Of a DNA stretch of 64,000 nucleotides, positions 47,199-56,790 are shown piece by piece. Below the pieces are notes generated by a model that saw nothing but the letters and a program-made list of their open reading frames with translations, made no database searches and was not told the DNA's origin. The number at the start of each line of letters is the position of its first letter. Position 1 is the first letter of the stretch. Position numbers and translations under genes: made by a program. The DNA is from Pandoraea bronchicola (GTDB taxonomy: Bacteria; Pseudomonadota; Gammaproteobacteria; Burkholderiales; Burkholderiaceae), in contig NZ_CABPST010000001.1 of the NCBI RefSeq assembly GCF_902459805.1, positions 682,001 through 746,000 of the forward strand, written 5' to 3'.

Positions 47199-47885
47199 TC
47201 AAGTCTCGCTCCAGAGACGCAGCAGGTTGTGATAAGTGCCAACCAGCGTGCGGCGTGCGGTCTCATCCGCCTCCGTCGCATTCAGGCGTTGAATCGCGTT
47301 GTCCATGTCGAACAGCAGCGTGCGCTGCGTGTCGTCCCTCACGAGGCTCTGCACCCAAAAGAAGCACCCCACCCGCGAGCCGCGCGTAATGGGATTCACA
47401 CGGTGCAGGCTCGTCGCCGGATACAGCACCATCTCGCCCGCGGCCAGCTTCACCTGATGTGTGCCGTATAGGTCTTCGATCACGAGTTCGCCGCCGTCGT
47501 ACTCCTGCGGCGAGGTGAGAAAGAGCGTGGCGGAAATATCGGTGCGGATACGCATGCCGCTGCCCGGTTGCAGACGAATCGCACCGTCGACGTGATTGCC
47601 GAAGTGCATGCCTTCGCCGTAACGGTTGAACATCGGCGCGTAGACCTTATTCGGCAATGCGGCGCTGATGAATAGCGGATGGCGCTCCAGCGCGCCGAGA
47701 ATCACGTCGCCGAGTTCGCGGGCGACGGCCGAACGCTCATCGATCTGCTGGTTCTGTTTGACGGGCGCCCCCTGGTAACCCGCCGTGGCGAGCCCGTCGA
47801 CCCAGGCGTCGCCCGCGTTGTCGAGCCTGGTGCGAACCCAACGCACCTGATCGGCGCTGAGCACATTCGGTATACGGAGCAACAT
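47199..47885 (-). CDS. PiuC-type Fe(II)/2-oxoglutarate PKHD hydroxylase
   Basis: A 228-residue dioxygenase of the PiuC/YbiX type, usually encoded beside TonB-dependent siderophore receptors and induced by iron limitation. The start [18 protein letters not shown] is at 47885. The iron ligands are the HxD of [11 protein letters not shown] and the distal His in [14 protein letters not shown], with Arg for 2-oxoglutarate nearby. The receptor gene upstream on the same strand carries the Fur-box promoter, so both are likely under Fur. The hydroxylated substrate is unknown. Confidence 0.92.
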   Translation of the reverse strand: MLLRIPNVLSADQVRWVRTRLDNAGDAWVDGLATAGYQGAPVKQNQQIDERSAVARELGDVILGALERHPLFISAALPNKVYAPMFNRYGEGMHFGNHVDGAIRLQPGSGMRIRTDISATLFLTSPQEYDGGELVIEDLYGTHQVKLAAGEMVLYPATSLHRVNPITRGSRVGCFFWVQSLVRDDTQRTLLFDMDNAIQRLNATEADETARRTLVGTYHNLLRLWSET

Positions 47886-48037
47886 AGGCTGACATCCCTC
47901 GGGAAAGCGCAAGACGCGAACACGGCGCATCGCACCGGCTCGCGCCTTGTATTGTGCGACATTTTTTGCCAGGGGCGATAACGCGGCGATCGGCTTTTCG
48001 CTGCCCGGTCACCCCGCGCTGCGCCGCCCGGCACCTG

Positions 48038-50281
48038 TCAGAAGCGATACGTGCCCGTGAGCAACGCGGTGCGCCCGATACCCGGCGCCGCACGTCCGCC
48101 ATCGGACTGGATCAGCGCGTCGAAGTAGTTCTTGTTGAACACGTTGAGCAGGTTGAAGCGAATGTCGTACTTCGGTTGGTGGTAGGCAATGGTGGCGTCC
48201 CAGCGGGTGTAACCGCCTACGCGAATCAGGTTCGTATTGGCCGCATAGCGCATCGACATGTAGTTCATGCCGCCGCCCACTTCCCAGTGACCGAGCGTGT
48301 ACGTCGACCAGAGCGTGAGCGAATGCCGCGGCGTGTTTGCCAGCACATTGCCCTGCGTGCCGTCGTTCGCCTGCAAGACCTGCGAATTCAGGAACATGTA
48401 GCAGCCCATCACCTGCCAGTTCGACGTGACGTGGCCCGTGGCGCTCACTTCCGCTCCGCGAATGCGAACCTTGCCCGCGCTTGAGTACTCGCCCGATGTG
48501 CCGGTCTGCGTGCGCGAATTGTTCTGCGTGACCTGGAAGAGCGCGGTATTGATCGACAGATCGTCGTCGAACAGATTCCACTTGCTGCCCACTTCAAACG
48601 ACTGGTTCGTCTCAGGCGGCAACGCCTGCGTATTGTTCGTGACGGTCAGCGTTTCGAGCGACGGATTGAACGACGTGCCGTACGAGAAGTAATACGATTG
48701 CGCTTCGCTCGGCTGGTAGATCACCCCCGTGCGCACGCTCGTGTAGTTGACCGTCTGCGTCGCATAACCCGGCGCGCTGATGGAGTTCGAGAGCTGTGCC
48801 TTGTAACGATCCCAGCGCAAACCGCCCACGATCTTCCACTGCTTGGTCAACTCGATAGTGTCGTTCGCGTAGAACGCGACCGTTTCCGCCGACCCCTGCG
48901 CCAGATTGCCAACGCTGGTCGTCACGTTCGGCAGATTCGAGTAGTACGCCGTACTATCGGCGGGAATCCAGCCCAGCATGCCCGTCGCCTGTCCGGCGCC
49001 CGTGCGCGAATACGCCTGGTTCTCGTAGGTATCGCGCCCGAGTTCCGCCCCGGCAATCAGCGTGTGCTTGAACGGCCCGGTCGAGAACGTCTTCACGACA
49101 TCGGTCTGGTTGAACAGCGACGTGTCGGTAATTTTCCGGTCGTGGCTTTGCAACTGCACCCAGAGCTGATCGAGCGAGTAAGACGGAATACCTGCCGTGG
49201 CACCGGTGGGCAGCGTCGTGAAGCCGCCCGATCCATTGGGCACGCCGACGGCGTGAGACGAGGTTTCGATGGCGTCGATGACGTATCGGCTGTACTGCGT
49301 CTGGTTCGTGATCTTCAGGCTGTCGTCGACCTTGTGCTCGATCTTCGCCGTGAAGCTCGCGACGTCCTGCACCGTGCGGTCGCTGGTCAGGCCGTAGAAC
49401 TGGTGCTTCGAGATCGGCAATGGGCTGCCGTTGTAGCCCACGGTGCCATAGTCCGCCATGTCGCGGTTATGTTCGATGAGCGCCGAGAGCGTGATTTGCG
49501 TGGGCGTACCGATGCCCAGCTTGAGCGTTGGCGCGACGCCCCAGTCCTGATTGTTCATGACGTCGCGCGTGGTGTGGATATCCTGCGCGAAGCCGTTGAT
49601 GCGGAAGGCGGCGGTGTCCGACAGCGGATGGTTGAAGTCGAATGACGTGCGATACCGGTCGTTCGTGCCGAGGGTGCCAGAGATTTCGTTAAGCGGTTTG
49701 AGATTCGCCTGCTTGCTGACCTGGTTGATCACACCGCCGGTGGAGCCGCGTCCGAACAGCATCGACGACGGGCCTTCCAGCACTTCAATGGCGTCGAGAT
49801 AGAACGTATCGCGGTAGTACTGCCCGCGATCGCGAAATCCGTCGAGATAGATGTCGGTGCGCGCCGCGAAACCGCGCAAGTTGATGTTGTTGCCAATCTG
49901 CCCGCCCTCCGCGCCGCCGATGGTAATGGCCGGCGAATTGCGCAGGGCGTCGGCAAACGACGTCGCCCCCTGCGCCTGCATGACAGCCTTGTCGATCACC
50001 GTGACCGACTGCGGAATATCGCGAATCGCCGTGGGCACCTTGCCGCCGACGGTCGAGACGTCACGCTGATACTCGTCGCGAATCGACGTACCGGACACCT
50101 CGGTCTGCGGCAGCGCAGCGGACGGCGTGGCGGCCACTGCTGCCGGGCTCGCACTCTGCGGCGCGCCCTGAGGTTGCACCGGGTCCGCGCTCTGCGCCAT
50201 GGCGGGCGAGGCGTAGGTGACGGCGAGTGGCGTGGCGAAAAGCGCCATCATTGCCAGGGCCAGCGGCTTGCGTTGCATCAT
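48038..50281 (-). CDS. TonB-dependent siderophore receptor
   Basis: An outer-membrane receptor for ferric siderophores. I chose the paired ATG at 50281/50278 because a normal signal peptide follows (LALAMMALFATPLAV, ending in ASPAMAQ), giving 747 residues; an ATG at 50380 would add 33 unlikely residues. The plug domain (about 60-200) has DIPQSVTVIDK, NLRGF, IYLDGFRDRGQYYRD and LEGPSSMLFGRGSTGGVINQVSK; the barrel ends in the terminal phenylalanine (LTGTYRF). The plug resembles the FhuE/FiuA group, but the ligand is not decidable. piuC-like lies downstream. Confidence 0.94.
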   Translation of the reverse strand: MMQRKPLALAMMALFATPLAVTYASPAMAQSADPVQPQGAPQSASPAAVAATPSAALPQTEVSGTSIRDEYQRDVSTVGGKVPTAIRDIPQSVTVIDKAVMQAQGATSFADALRNSPAITIGGAEGGQIGNNINLRGFAARTDIYLDGFRDRGQYYRDTFYLDAIEVLEGPSSMLFGRGSTGGVINQVSKQANLKPLNEISGTLGTNDRYRTSFDFNHPLSDTAAFRINGFAQDIHTTRDVMNNQDWGVAPTLKLGIGTPTQITLSALIEHNRDMADYGTVGYNGSPLPISKHQFYGLTSDRTVQDVASFTAKIEHKVDDSLKITNQTQYSRYVIDAIETSSHAVGVPNGSGGFTTLPTGATAGIPSYSLDQLWVQLQSHDRKITDTSLFNQTDVVKTFSTGPFKHTLIAGAELGRDTYENQAYSRTGAGQATGMLGWIPADSTAYYSNLPNVTTSVGNLAQGSAETVAFYANDTIELTKQWKIVGGLRWDRYKAQLSNSISAPGYATQTVNYTSVRTGVIYQPSEAQSYYFSYGTSFNPSLETLTVTNNTQALPPETNQSFEVGSKWNLFDDDLSINTALFQVTQNNSRTQTGTSGEYSSAGKVRIRGAEVSATGHVTSNWQVMGCYMFLNSQVLQANDGTQGNVLANTPRHSLTLWSTYTLGHWEVGGGMNYMSMRYAANTNLIRVGGYTRWDATIAYHQPKYDIRFNLLNVFNKNYFDALIQSDGGRAAPGIGRTALLTGTYRF

Positions 50282-50410
50282 GATCGGATTTCGAAGTACG
50301 TCGCTATCGGGATGAGGAATCGGGAATGCAGAAAAGGCGCCGACGGATGACGTACCAGGACAACCGCTGCCTTTTTTCATTCCCGGTCGTCACCCTCGAC
50401 ATGCGGCGCG

Positions 50411-50439
50411 AATATAAATAGGAATGATTTTCATTACAA
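50411..50439 (-). promoter_or_regulatory. Fur-regulated promoter of the siderophore receptor
   Basis: On the minus strand, TTGTAA (50439-50434) and TATATT (50416-50411) form a -35/-10 pair with a 17-base spacer. The spacer holds a Fur box at 50420-50438 (TGTAATGAAAATCATTCCT) that matches the 19-base consensus at about 13 positions. Iron-loaded Fur bound there would block RNA polymerase. Confidence 0.8.
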
Positions 50440-50712
50440 GACATGCGATTGGCAGTAACCCCATGAAATCAAAGACTTTCTTGTAATATCCGGTAATACA
50501 TATGCACCGATTCGGTGCGCGCGATCGGTAAGGTGATGAAAGCACGGCGATTGCTTCGTCGACACTGAATCGGTATTCGCTCGCACTGCCCCGTTCAACC
50601 AAGGGTTTTCCCTAGAACCAATGCCGCAACGATTGCGGCGCTTTTGAGGCAATCGTGTTCGTTGTGCCGAGCTGCGCCGGTTTCGACTGTCGATATTGGC
50701 GTTCTGGCGGGT

Positions 50713-50728
50713 GTCATATCGATATGAC
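50713..50728. promoter_or_regulatory. Perfect 16-bp palindrome upstream of the SsuA-like gene
   Basis: GTCATATCGATATGAC is a perfect palindrome, 125 bases before the SsuA-like start codon and about 285 bases from the receptor promoter. Its symmetry and AT-rich core suggest a dimeric repressor or activator site; the protein is unknown. Confidence 0.5.
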
Positions 50729-50853
50729 GCCTGCATCGATATCCAAAGACAAATCGCTTATTGGCGTGGTCGAGTGACGTTGCGATACAAGGGATATCTC
50801 TTGCTTGCGCGGCACTTGCGCCGCGTCGTCACAGTCTTCCATCTCACTGCGTC

Positions 50854-51918
50854 ATGTCCCGTCAGATCGATTCCACCCTGCCCGTCCAGTCCGCTCACGC
50901 TTGCGAGGCTGCCCCGCAACGTCCACAGCGCCGCCACTTTCTCCGGCGCGCAGGCACGGCGATGCTCGCGGGCGGCGGCATCCATGCCTTCGGTGCAGCG
51001 GGGGCATTGGCGCTCAGTGGCAACGCCTGCGCGGCCGCCACGCCGCTCACGCTGCGCATCGGATATCAGAAGTCGTCGACACTCATCGTGCTCGCCAAGG
51101 CGCGCGGCACATTGGCGCAAGCCTTGGCGCCGCACAACGTCACGCTCACGTGGCATGAGTTCACGAGCGGGCTGCCGCTGCTCGAGGCGCTTAACGTAGG
51201 CAGCATCGATTTCTCGGCGGACGTGGCCGACACGGTGCCAGTGTTCGCGCAGGCCGCGGGCGCGCGCATCGCTTATATCGCACGCGAGACACCGTCACCC
51301 GACGCCGAAGCGATTCTTGTGCCGCAACACTCACCGATCAAGACGCTCGCGGATCTCAAGGGCAAGCGCATTGCCGTGACCAAGGGCGCGGGGGTGCATT
51401 ACTTGCTGATCGTGGCACTGCAAAGCGCCGGCCTTCGCATCAACGATGTGCAGCCCGCCTACCTCACGCCGGCCGACGCACGCGCGGCGTTCGTCAGCGG
51501 CAACGTCGACGCCTGGGTGACATGGGACCCGTTCCTGGCCAGCGTCGAGCATCAGGACAAGGTGCGCACGCTGACTACAGCGCGCGGCCTGGCGGGCTAT
51601 CAGCGCTACTACCTCGCGACGCCCGCGTTTGCCCGCGAACACGACGCCGTTCTGCGCGAGGTCTACCGGACGTTGCGCGAGACAGGTCAGTGGGTACGCA
51701 CCAACCCCCGCGACGCCGCAGCGCAACTCGCCCCCCTCTGGGGACTGGATGCCGCCACGATCGAAGCCGCTAACAAACGGCGCAGTTACGACGTGCAACC
51801 GGTAGGGCGCGACGCCATCGCCGAGCAGCAACGCATTGCCGATGTCTTCACACAGGCTGGCCTGCTGCCCAAGCGGGTCGATGCCGCCGACGCCACCCTC
51901 TGGCACCCGCCGGTCTGA
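50854..51918 (+). CDS. SsuA-like ABC transporter substrate-binding protein (orphan)
   Basis: A 354-residue periplasmic binding protein of the aliphatic sulfonate/nitrate/taurine type. The ATG at 50854 gives an N-terminus with twin arginines (RRHFLRRAGTAMLAGG), likely a Tat signal. The mature part shows LRIGYQKSSTLIVLAKARGTL, SGLPLLEALNVGSIDF, LKGKRIAVTKGAGVHYLL and DAWVTWDPFLA, typical of SsuA. No permease or ATPase gene is adjacent, so it must use a transporter encoded elsewhere or be an additional binding protein. Confidence 0.88.
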   Translation: MSRQIDSTLPVQSAHACEAAPQRPQRRHFLRRAGTAMLAGGGIHAFGAAGALALSGNACAAATPLTLRIGYQKSSTLIVLAKARGTLAQALAPHNVTLTWHEFTSGLPLLEALNVGSIDFSADVADTVPVFAQAAGARIAYIARETPSPDAEAILVPQHSPIKTLADLKGKRIAVTKGAGVHYLLIVALQSAGLRINDVQPAYLTPADARAAFVSGNVDAWVTWDPFLASVEHQDKVRTLTTARGLAGYQRYYLATPAFAREHDAVLREVYRTLRETGQWVRTNPRDAAAQLAPLWGLDAATIEAANKRRSYDVQPVGRDAIAEQQRIADVFTQAGLLPKRVDAADATLWHPPV

Positions 51919-52256
51919 CCGCGCCGACGGGCAACGCATGGCGCAGTGGAACGGCAGCCTGGGCCCGGTCCCACCGCCATGACGTAATTCCCACAATATC
52001 GTGAGAATTTCTCAGGTATTCCCAACGGAATTTCATACAGGTGTTTATACTTGAGTGCGTAATATCTGAAGCATTCGGCCGGAGCCCCCCCGGAACGGCC
52101 TTGGCGTCTCGCCAGATTACCGACTGTCCGGCGCCGACGGTAGCGCTCGCTGCCTTCCGGAACCGTCGGTCTGGCTCGACGACATCATGAAATTCGCGAC
52201 CCCGGTGCAACACTCATACGTGTGCGCCGGTGTTGCCTATTTGCCGTCCAGGGACA
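51919..52256. other. Intergenic region before the BTAD regulator
   Basis: 338 bases. An AT-rich stretch at 51985-52070 includes a 13-base palindrome TGAGAA-T-TTCTCA at 52003-52015, with TATACT and TAATAT hexamers further on (near 52046 and 52061). This is probably the promoter region of the regulator gene. No gene is supported. Confidence 0.4.
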
Positions 52257-55200
52257 ATGCAAGCCACCAGATCGCTCTACCTGCTCGGACCGATGCGGGT
52301 CGAACAAGGCAAACAAGCCTGCGCCGTGAAATATACGAAGGCGCGCGGGCTGCTGGCCTATCTCGCCCTGCAACCGGGCTATCACACTCGCGGCGCACTC
52401 GCTGACCTGTTCTGGCCGGAAGAAGACGGCCAGGGTGGCCGCGACAAGCTCAAGCGCATGCTCTTCCATCTGCGCGACACCCTCGGTGACGAACTCTTCG
52501 AATCCGATCGTCAGGTCGTGCGCCTGCGTCCCGAGACGGGTCTGTGGATCGACGCCCATGTCTTCGCGAGCATGATCGAGCAGGCGCATCGCACGCTCGA
52601 CGGGGTGACGGGGCTGGATCTCGCCGCCCATCTCCAGCACTTGGCCGACGCCGTTGCGCTTTACCAAGGCCCCTTCCTTCACGGCCTGTCGGTGCGCGAC
52701 ACGCCCGATCTCGAACAGTGGATCGAGCTGCAACGCGACGAATACCAGCGCCGCCGTGTCTTCGGCGAACGACTGCTTGCCGACGGTTACGCGCGATTGG
52801 GCGACCTCGATCAGGCACTCGCTCACGCACGACAGCTTGTCGCTCTCGCGCCGTTCGACGAGTCGGGCTGGCAGTGTCTGCTTGCCCTGCTATTGCGCGC
52901 CGGACGTCGTGACGAAGCCGAAACCGAATACCGCCGCCTGTGCGACATCCTGCACGAGGAACTCGGTGAATTGCCCGGCGAGGCGCTGACGCAGTTGCTG
53001 GAGACACCGCCCGCACGCATGGAGCAGCGCGCCACGGGGCCCGAGCGCCGCCAATTGACGGTCGTGGCCATCGAATTCGCGCCCAACGGCTTTGACGACC
53101 CCGATCAGCTCGTGGGCATGATGCGTCCGCCGCTCGTGCAATGCGAAACGATCCTGCGCCAGTCGTGGGGCTACACCATGCGCACGCCGACGGGCGGCCT
53201 GCTCGGCTATTTCGGCTACCCCACCGCGCTCGAGGGCGCCGGCCGTCATGCCGTCGAAGCCGCCTTGCGCTGCGTGCAGGCAAGCACGGCACGCGTGGGC
53301 ATTGGTGCAGGCGTTCACACCGGACTCGTCATCAGTTCGGTGGCCGACGACAGTCCCGATACGGGCGGACGTGTCTCACGCTCAGCCACGCAACTGGCCG
53401 ACATGGCGTTGCCCGGCGAAGTGGTGATCTGCGATGCCACGCAACGCCTCATTGGCGTAGCCATCGCGACCACGCCGCATGGCAGTGTGCGCGAGCGCCA
53501 CGCCAATCGTGATATCGCGGTGTTTCGCGTCAATCCCGACCCAACGCCGGAACGCCGCTCACGCCGGCGCGCGGCCATGCTCTTCGGCCGTGACGCGGCG
53601 CTCGCCGAACTCGCCGGCGCGCACGCGGCCATGCGCGACGCCAGTGCTGTTCACGGCGTGCTCGCGCTGGTGATCGGCGAGGCCGGCATCGGCAAGTCGG
53701 CGCTGGTGCGTCATTTCGTCGAAACGCGTGGTCTGCGCGTGATCGATCTGGCCTGCGCACAAGACGGCGCAGGCACCCCGTTCCATCCGATTGCCCGCTG
53801 GCTGCGCACGCAGTCCGCTGACGACGCCTCGCAACTCCCCCAACCCGCCCTGCTCGCTCATCGTCGCCTGCACGCGTTGTTCGACATGCACGCCGACGGC
53901 AACGTGCCGCACGCCTGGAAACAGGCCGTGCTCGACGAAGCGCCGGCGCTGCTCGCCACGCTGCTGCCCGACGGCGGCGTACTCGTGCTCGACGACGCGC
54001 ACTGGGCCGATCCGTCCACGCAGGAATTGCTCGCCCTCATGGCGGAGAATCCGCCCGGCGGCCGCTTGTTGATCGTGTGCGCACGGCCCGAGTTCGAGCT
54101 GCCGTGGCATCACACGGCGGGTTTGCGCCGGATCGATCTGGCGCCGCTCGATGCGGGTGCGGCCGCCGCCATCGTGCGCGCGGCGACGCCGCGCGTGGCG
54201 CTTCCGGCCGCCATGCGCGAGCGCATCGTGAATCTGGCCGAGGGCGTGCCGCTGTTCCTGCAAGAGCTGGCGCGAGCCACCGCCGCACAACAAGGCGGAC
54301 GCGGTGCCGTCGGCACCATGCCGATGCCGGCCAGCCTTCAGGAATTGATGATGGCCCGCATCGACGCCGCGGGCAGCGCCAAGCCAGTGGCGCACTTTGC
54401 ATCGTGCCTCGGCCCGGAGTTTCAGGCCGATGTCCTCGCCGCCGCAAGCGGACGTTCGATGGCGCTCGTCGAGCGCGCGCTCGACACGCTCGTCGCCTGC
54501 GCCCTCGTGCAGCGTCGGGACAGCGGCCGCTACGTCTTCCGTCACGCGCTGCTGCACAAGGCCGCTTACGACGCGCAGCCGCAGGAACGCCGTCAGGATG
54601 CGCACCGCCGGATCGCGCTCGCCATGCGCGAACATGACGCGACAGCCGTGCAGACCGAACCCGAAGTGCTCGCGTGGCATTTCCGTCAGGCCGACGAACC
54701 GGAGGCGGCCATCGAGCACTACCGTCTCGCGGGCGAGTATGCGACAGGCCGTCAGGCATTCCGTGAAGCGTGCGCCCACTACCAGAGCGCGCTGGACGTC
54801 TTGCGGCAGACGGGTACCAGTGCCCAGACCGCACAACAAGAATTGCAACTGCGCATGGCGCTCGGCGTGCCGCTCGTCTCGCTGCATGGCTACGGCTCGG
54901 AACCGGCGCGCCACAATTTCGAAACCGCGCTCGCTCTGGCGCAACCGATGGGCGACGATGTCGCGCTGTTCCCCGTCTACTGGGGGCTGTGGCTCGGTTC
55001 CAGTTCGTGGAGCGACTTCGACCGCAGCGTCGAACTCGCGCGCAAACTCATCCTCATCGCCGAGCAGGCCGGCGCCGCGCCGCTGCTCGCGCACGCTTAC
55101 TATGCGTTGGGCAACAGCCTGTGCTGCCAGGGTGACTTCGGTAATGCCGTGAAGGCACTGGAGACGGGCCTCGCGTATTACCGTCCCGAACACGCCGACA

Positions 55201-56018
55201 CCGGCCTTGGGGAAGACGCTCGCATTACCGGCCTGTCGTTCCTCTCATGGGCGTACTGGTTCACCGGACGCCACGACGCCTCGCTCGCAGCCAGCGAGGA
55301 GGCATTGGCAATGGGACGCCAGCAAGGCCGTCGCTACTCTTTCTCGTTTGCGCTGGTGTTTGCGGCGTTGTTGCGACGGTTGCGTCGCGAAGTCGCGCCT
55401 GCCGAGGCGCTGGCGAGCGAAGCCGCCGAAGTGGCGACGGAGACAGGCGTTGCACTCTGGGCGCTCGCCGGACAGACGATTCGCGGATGGGCACTCGCCT
55501 CACGCGGCGACGTGAATGGCCTGGAGCGCATCACCGACAGCGTGGGACGCCTGAGCGAAATCATGGGCGGGGTCGAAGGCATATTCTTCGGATTGCTGGT
55601 GGAAGCCTGTGCAGGCACCGGCGACATTGCCCTCGGGCTGCACGCGGCCGAGCGTGGTGTGCACGTGTCAGCGCGCCGCAACGACGCCCATTGGCAAGCG
55701 GAATTCCTGCGTCAGAAAGGCGACTTCCTGCGCGCTGGTCATCATCCCGAGGAAGTGGTGCGCCCGTGTCTGGAACAGGCGTTGCAGATCGCACGCGCGC
55801 AGGCGTCGCCGATGCTCACCTTGCGTGCTGCACTCAGTCTGTTACGTCTGAGCGGCGGCAATGCGCCCGGAGACGACGAACGCTTGAGGGTGCTGCGCGA
55901 GGCGCTCGACGCGCTACATGGCGGCGAGACGCTCGCCGACGTGCAGGAGGCGCGCGCCATGATTGCCGATATGTTGGCCCCTCAATCCGTGCACCGCACT
56001 GCCCGCTACGGAAGTTGA
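52257..56018 (+). CDS. BTAD / cyclase-homology / ATPase / TPR transcriptional regulator
   Basis: A 1253-residue regulator starting at an ATG after AGGGAC. Residues 1-95 form a winged-helix DNA-binding domain and about 100-250 the bacterial transcriptional activator domain, as in SARP-type regulators. About 265-420 resembles a class III cyclase domain that seems degenerate: the metal aspartates are not evident (VVAIEFAPN, GIGAGVHTGLV). An AAA/STAND-type ATPase follows with Walker A GEAGIGKS (474-481) and Walker B LVLDDAHWAD (Asp579-580). The remaining 500 residues read as TPR-like helical repeats. It probably integrates a ligand or partner signal with ATP binding. The two small genes downstream are possible targets. 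Confidence 0.9.
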   Translation: MQATRSLYLLGPMRVEQGKQACAVKYTKARGLLAYLALQPGYHTRGALADLFWPEEDGQGGRDKLKRMLFHLRDTLGDELFESDRQVVRLRPETGLWIDAHVFASMIEQAHRTLDGVTGLDLAAHLQHLADAVALYQGPFLHGLSVRDTPDLEQWIELQRDEYQRRRVFGERLLADGYARLGDLDQALAHARQLVALAPFDESGWQCLLALLLRAGRRDEAETEYRRLCDILHEELGELPGEALTQLLETPPARMEQRATGPERRQLTVVAIEFAPNGFDDPDQLVGMMRPPLVQCETILRQSWGYTMRTPTGGLLGYFGYPTALEGAGRHAVEAALRCVQASTARVGIGAGVHTGLVISSVADDSPDTGGRVSRSATQLADMALPGEVVICDATQRLIGVAIATTPHGSVRERHANRDIAVFRVNPDPTPERRSRRRAAMLFGRDAALAELAGAHAAMRDASAVHGVLALVIGEAGIGKSALVRHFVETRGLRVIDLACAQDGAGTPFHPIARWLRTQSADDASQLPQPALLAHRRLHALFDMHADGNVPHAWKQAVLDEAPALLATLLPDGGVLVLDDAHWADPSTQELLALMAENPPGGRLLIVCARPEFELPWHHTAGLRRIDLAPLDAGAAAAIVRAATPRVALPAAMRERIVNLAEGVPLFLQELARATAAQQGGRGAVGTMPMPASLQELMMARIDAAGSAKPVAHFASCLGPEFQADVLAAASGRSMALVERALDTLVACALVQRRDSGRYVFRHALLHKAAYDAQPQERRQDAHRRIALAMREHDATAVQTEPEVLAWHFRQADEPEAAIEHYRLAGEYATGRQAFREACAHYQSALDVLRQTGTSAQTAQQELQLRMALGVPLVSLHGYGSEPARHNFETALALAQPMGDDVALFPVYWGLWLGSSSWSDFDRSVELARKLILIAEQAGAAPLLAHAYYALGNSLCCQGDFGNAVKALETGLAYYRPEHADTGLGEDARITGLSFLSWAYWFTGRHDASLAASEEALAMGRQQGRRYSFSFALVFAALLRRLRREVAPAEALASEAAEVATETGVALWALAGQTIRGWALASRGDVNGLERITDSVGRLSEIMGGVEGIFFGLLVEACAGTGDIALGLHAAERGVHVSARRNDAHWQAEFLRQKGDFLRAGHHPEEVVRPCLEQALQIARAQASPMLTLRAALSLLRLSGGNAPGDDERLRVLREALDALHGGETLADVQEARAMIADMLAPQSVHRTARYGS

Positions 56019-56157
56019 CCGGGTACCGGCAAGTCGTTGCCGGTACTTGGCACGCTCAAGCCCTGCGAATAGGCGCTATCAGGCGCTTCGTATGTCCGCC
56101 AGGGGCCCGGCCGCTATATTGAGGCGACCGGTGCCCCCAAGCCCATACCGAACCGAC

Positions 56158-56727
56158 ATGCCCATCGACCCCTTGCGTATGCCGTCCGGCGCTTCGCCGG
56201 ACAGTCGCCTGAGCGCCAACGGCGCGCCGCTCACGCTGGTGAGCCCCGCGCGCGAGGCCCCCGCCCCGCTTGTCTCACGCGAAGTCGTCGTCTCAGGTTG
56301 CGTCAATCGTCGTCACTCCTTCGATCTCTGCTCGCTCATGCGTTTGCCAACGCAACTGACCGGGCCGCTCGACGTCGTCTGTCTGTCGGGCAGGACGGTG
56401 CGAAGCGCAAGCGATTACAAAGGCGTGCGGCTGACCGCGCTGCTCGACATCGCACGCCTGCGTCTGCCGCAAGCGCGCGACTTCACACGGGCGTTCGTGC
56501 TGGCGCAAGGCGCTGACGGCTACACCGTCATGTTCTCGTGGCACGAGCTGTACAACACGCCGGTCGGCGTCGGTGCGCTGGTCGTCTATGAACGCGACGG
56601 CCTCCCGCTTGGCGACGACGAGGGAGGCATCGGCCTAATTTCGACGTGCGATTTGCGCGTGGCGCTACGTCAGGTGCGAGCACTCAAGCGCCTCACCGTC
56701 CATCTGGCCGATCCGCACGCGCTTTGA
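56158..56727 (+). CDS. Molybdopterin-dependent oxidoreductase-fold small protein
   Basis: A 189-residue protein (ATG at 56158, no clear ribosome binding site) resembling the sulfite-oxidase molybdopterin domain in reduced form: VVSGCVNRRHSFDLCSLMRLP, VVCLSGR with a cysteine at the Mo-ligand position, DYKGVRLTALLDIA, and YTVMFSWHELYNTPVG. No signal peptide is present, whereas related small domains are often exported. It lies between the BTAD regulator and the agmatine deiminase gene, about 60 bases from the latter. Whether it still binds the cofactor cannot be said. An earlier start to about 55963 is open but overlaps the regulator gene. Confidence 0.7.
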   Translation: MPIDPLRMPSGASPDSRLSANGAPLTLVSPAREAPAPLVSREVVVSGCVNRRHSFDLCSLMRLPTQLTGPLDVVCLSGRTVRSASDYKGVRLTALLDIARLRLPQARDFTRAFVLAQGADGYTVMFSWHELYNTPVGVGALVVYERDGLPLGDDEGGIGLISTCDLRVALRQVRALKRLTVHLADPHAL

Positions 56728-56790
56728 CCCCCTTCGCGACTGCCGTGCGCCCCCTACACTGGTGGCACTCTTCTCACGGTCACGCGAAAC

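Larger units (their letters stand above)
50282..50853. other. Divergent receptor/SsuA-like intergenic region
   Basis: 572 bases. It holds the Fur-box promoter of the receptor (50411-50439) and the perfect palindrome at 50713-50728. Between them (50440-50710) the sequence is less GC-rich than its surroundings and holds no gene I can support. Confidence 0.5.

Noticed and set aside
50282-50380. 33-residue N-terminal extension of the TonB receptor from an ATG at 50380
   Set aside because: The extension would bury the normal signal peptide behind a non-hydrophobic segment, so the start at 50281 is preferred, although the first ATG is close to the predicted transcription start.
53559-55193. 544-codon minus-strand open frame inside the BTAD regulator
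   Set aside because: The sense frame has Walker motifs and TPR-like repeats, whereas the antisense product has no recognisable features.
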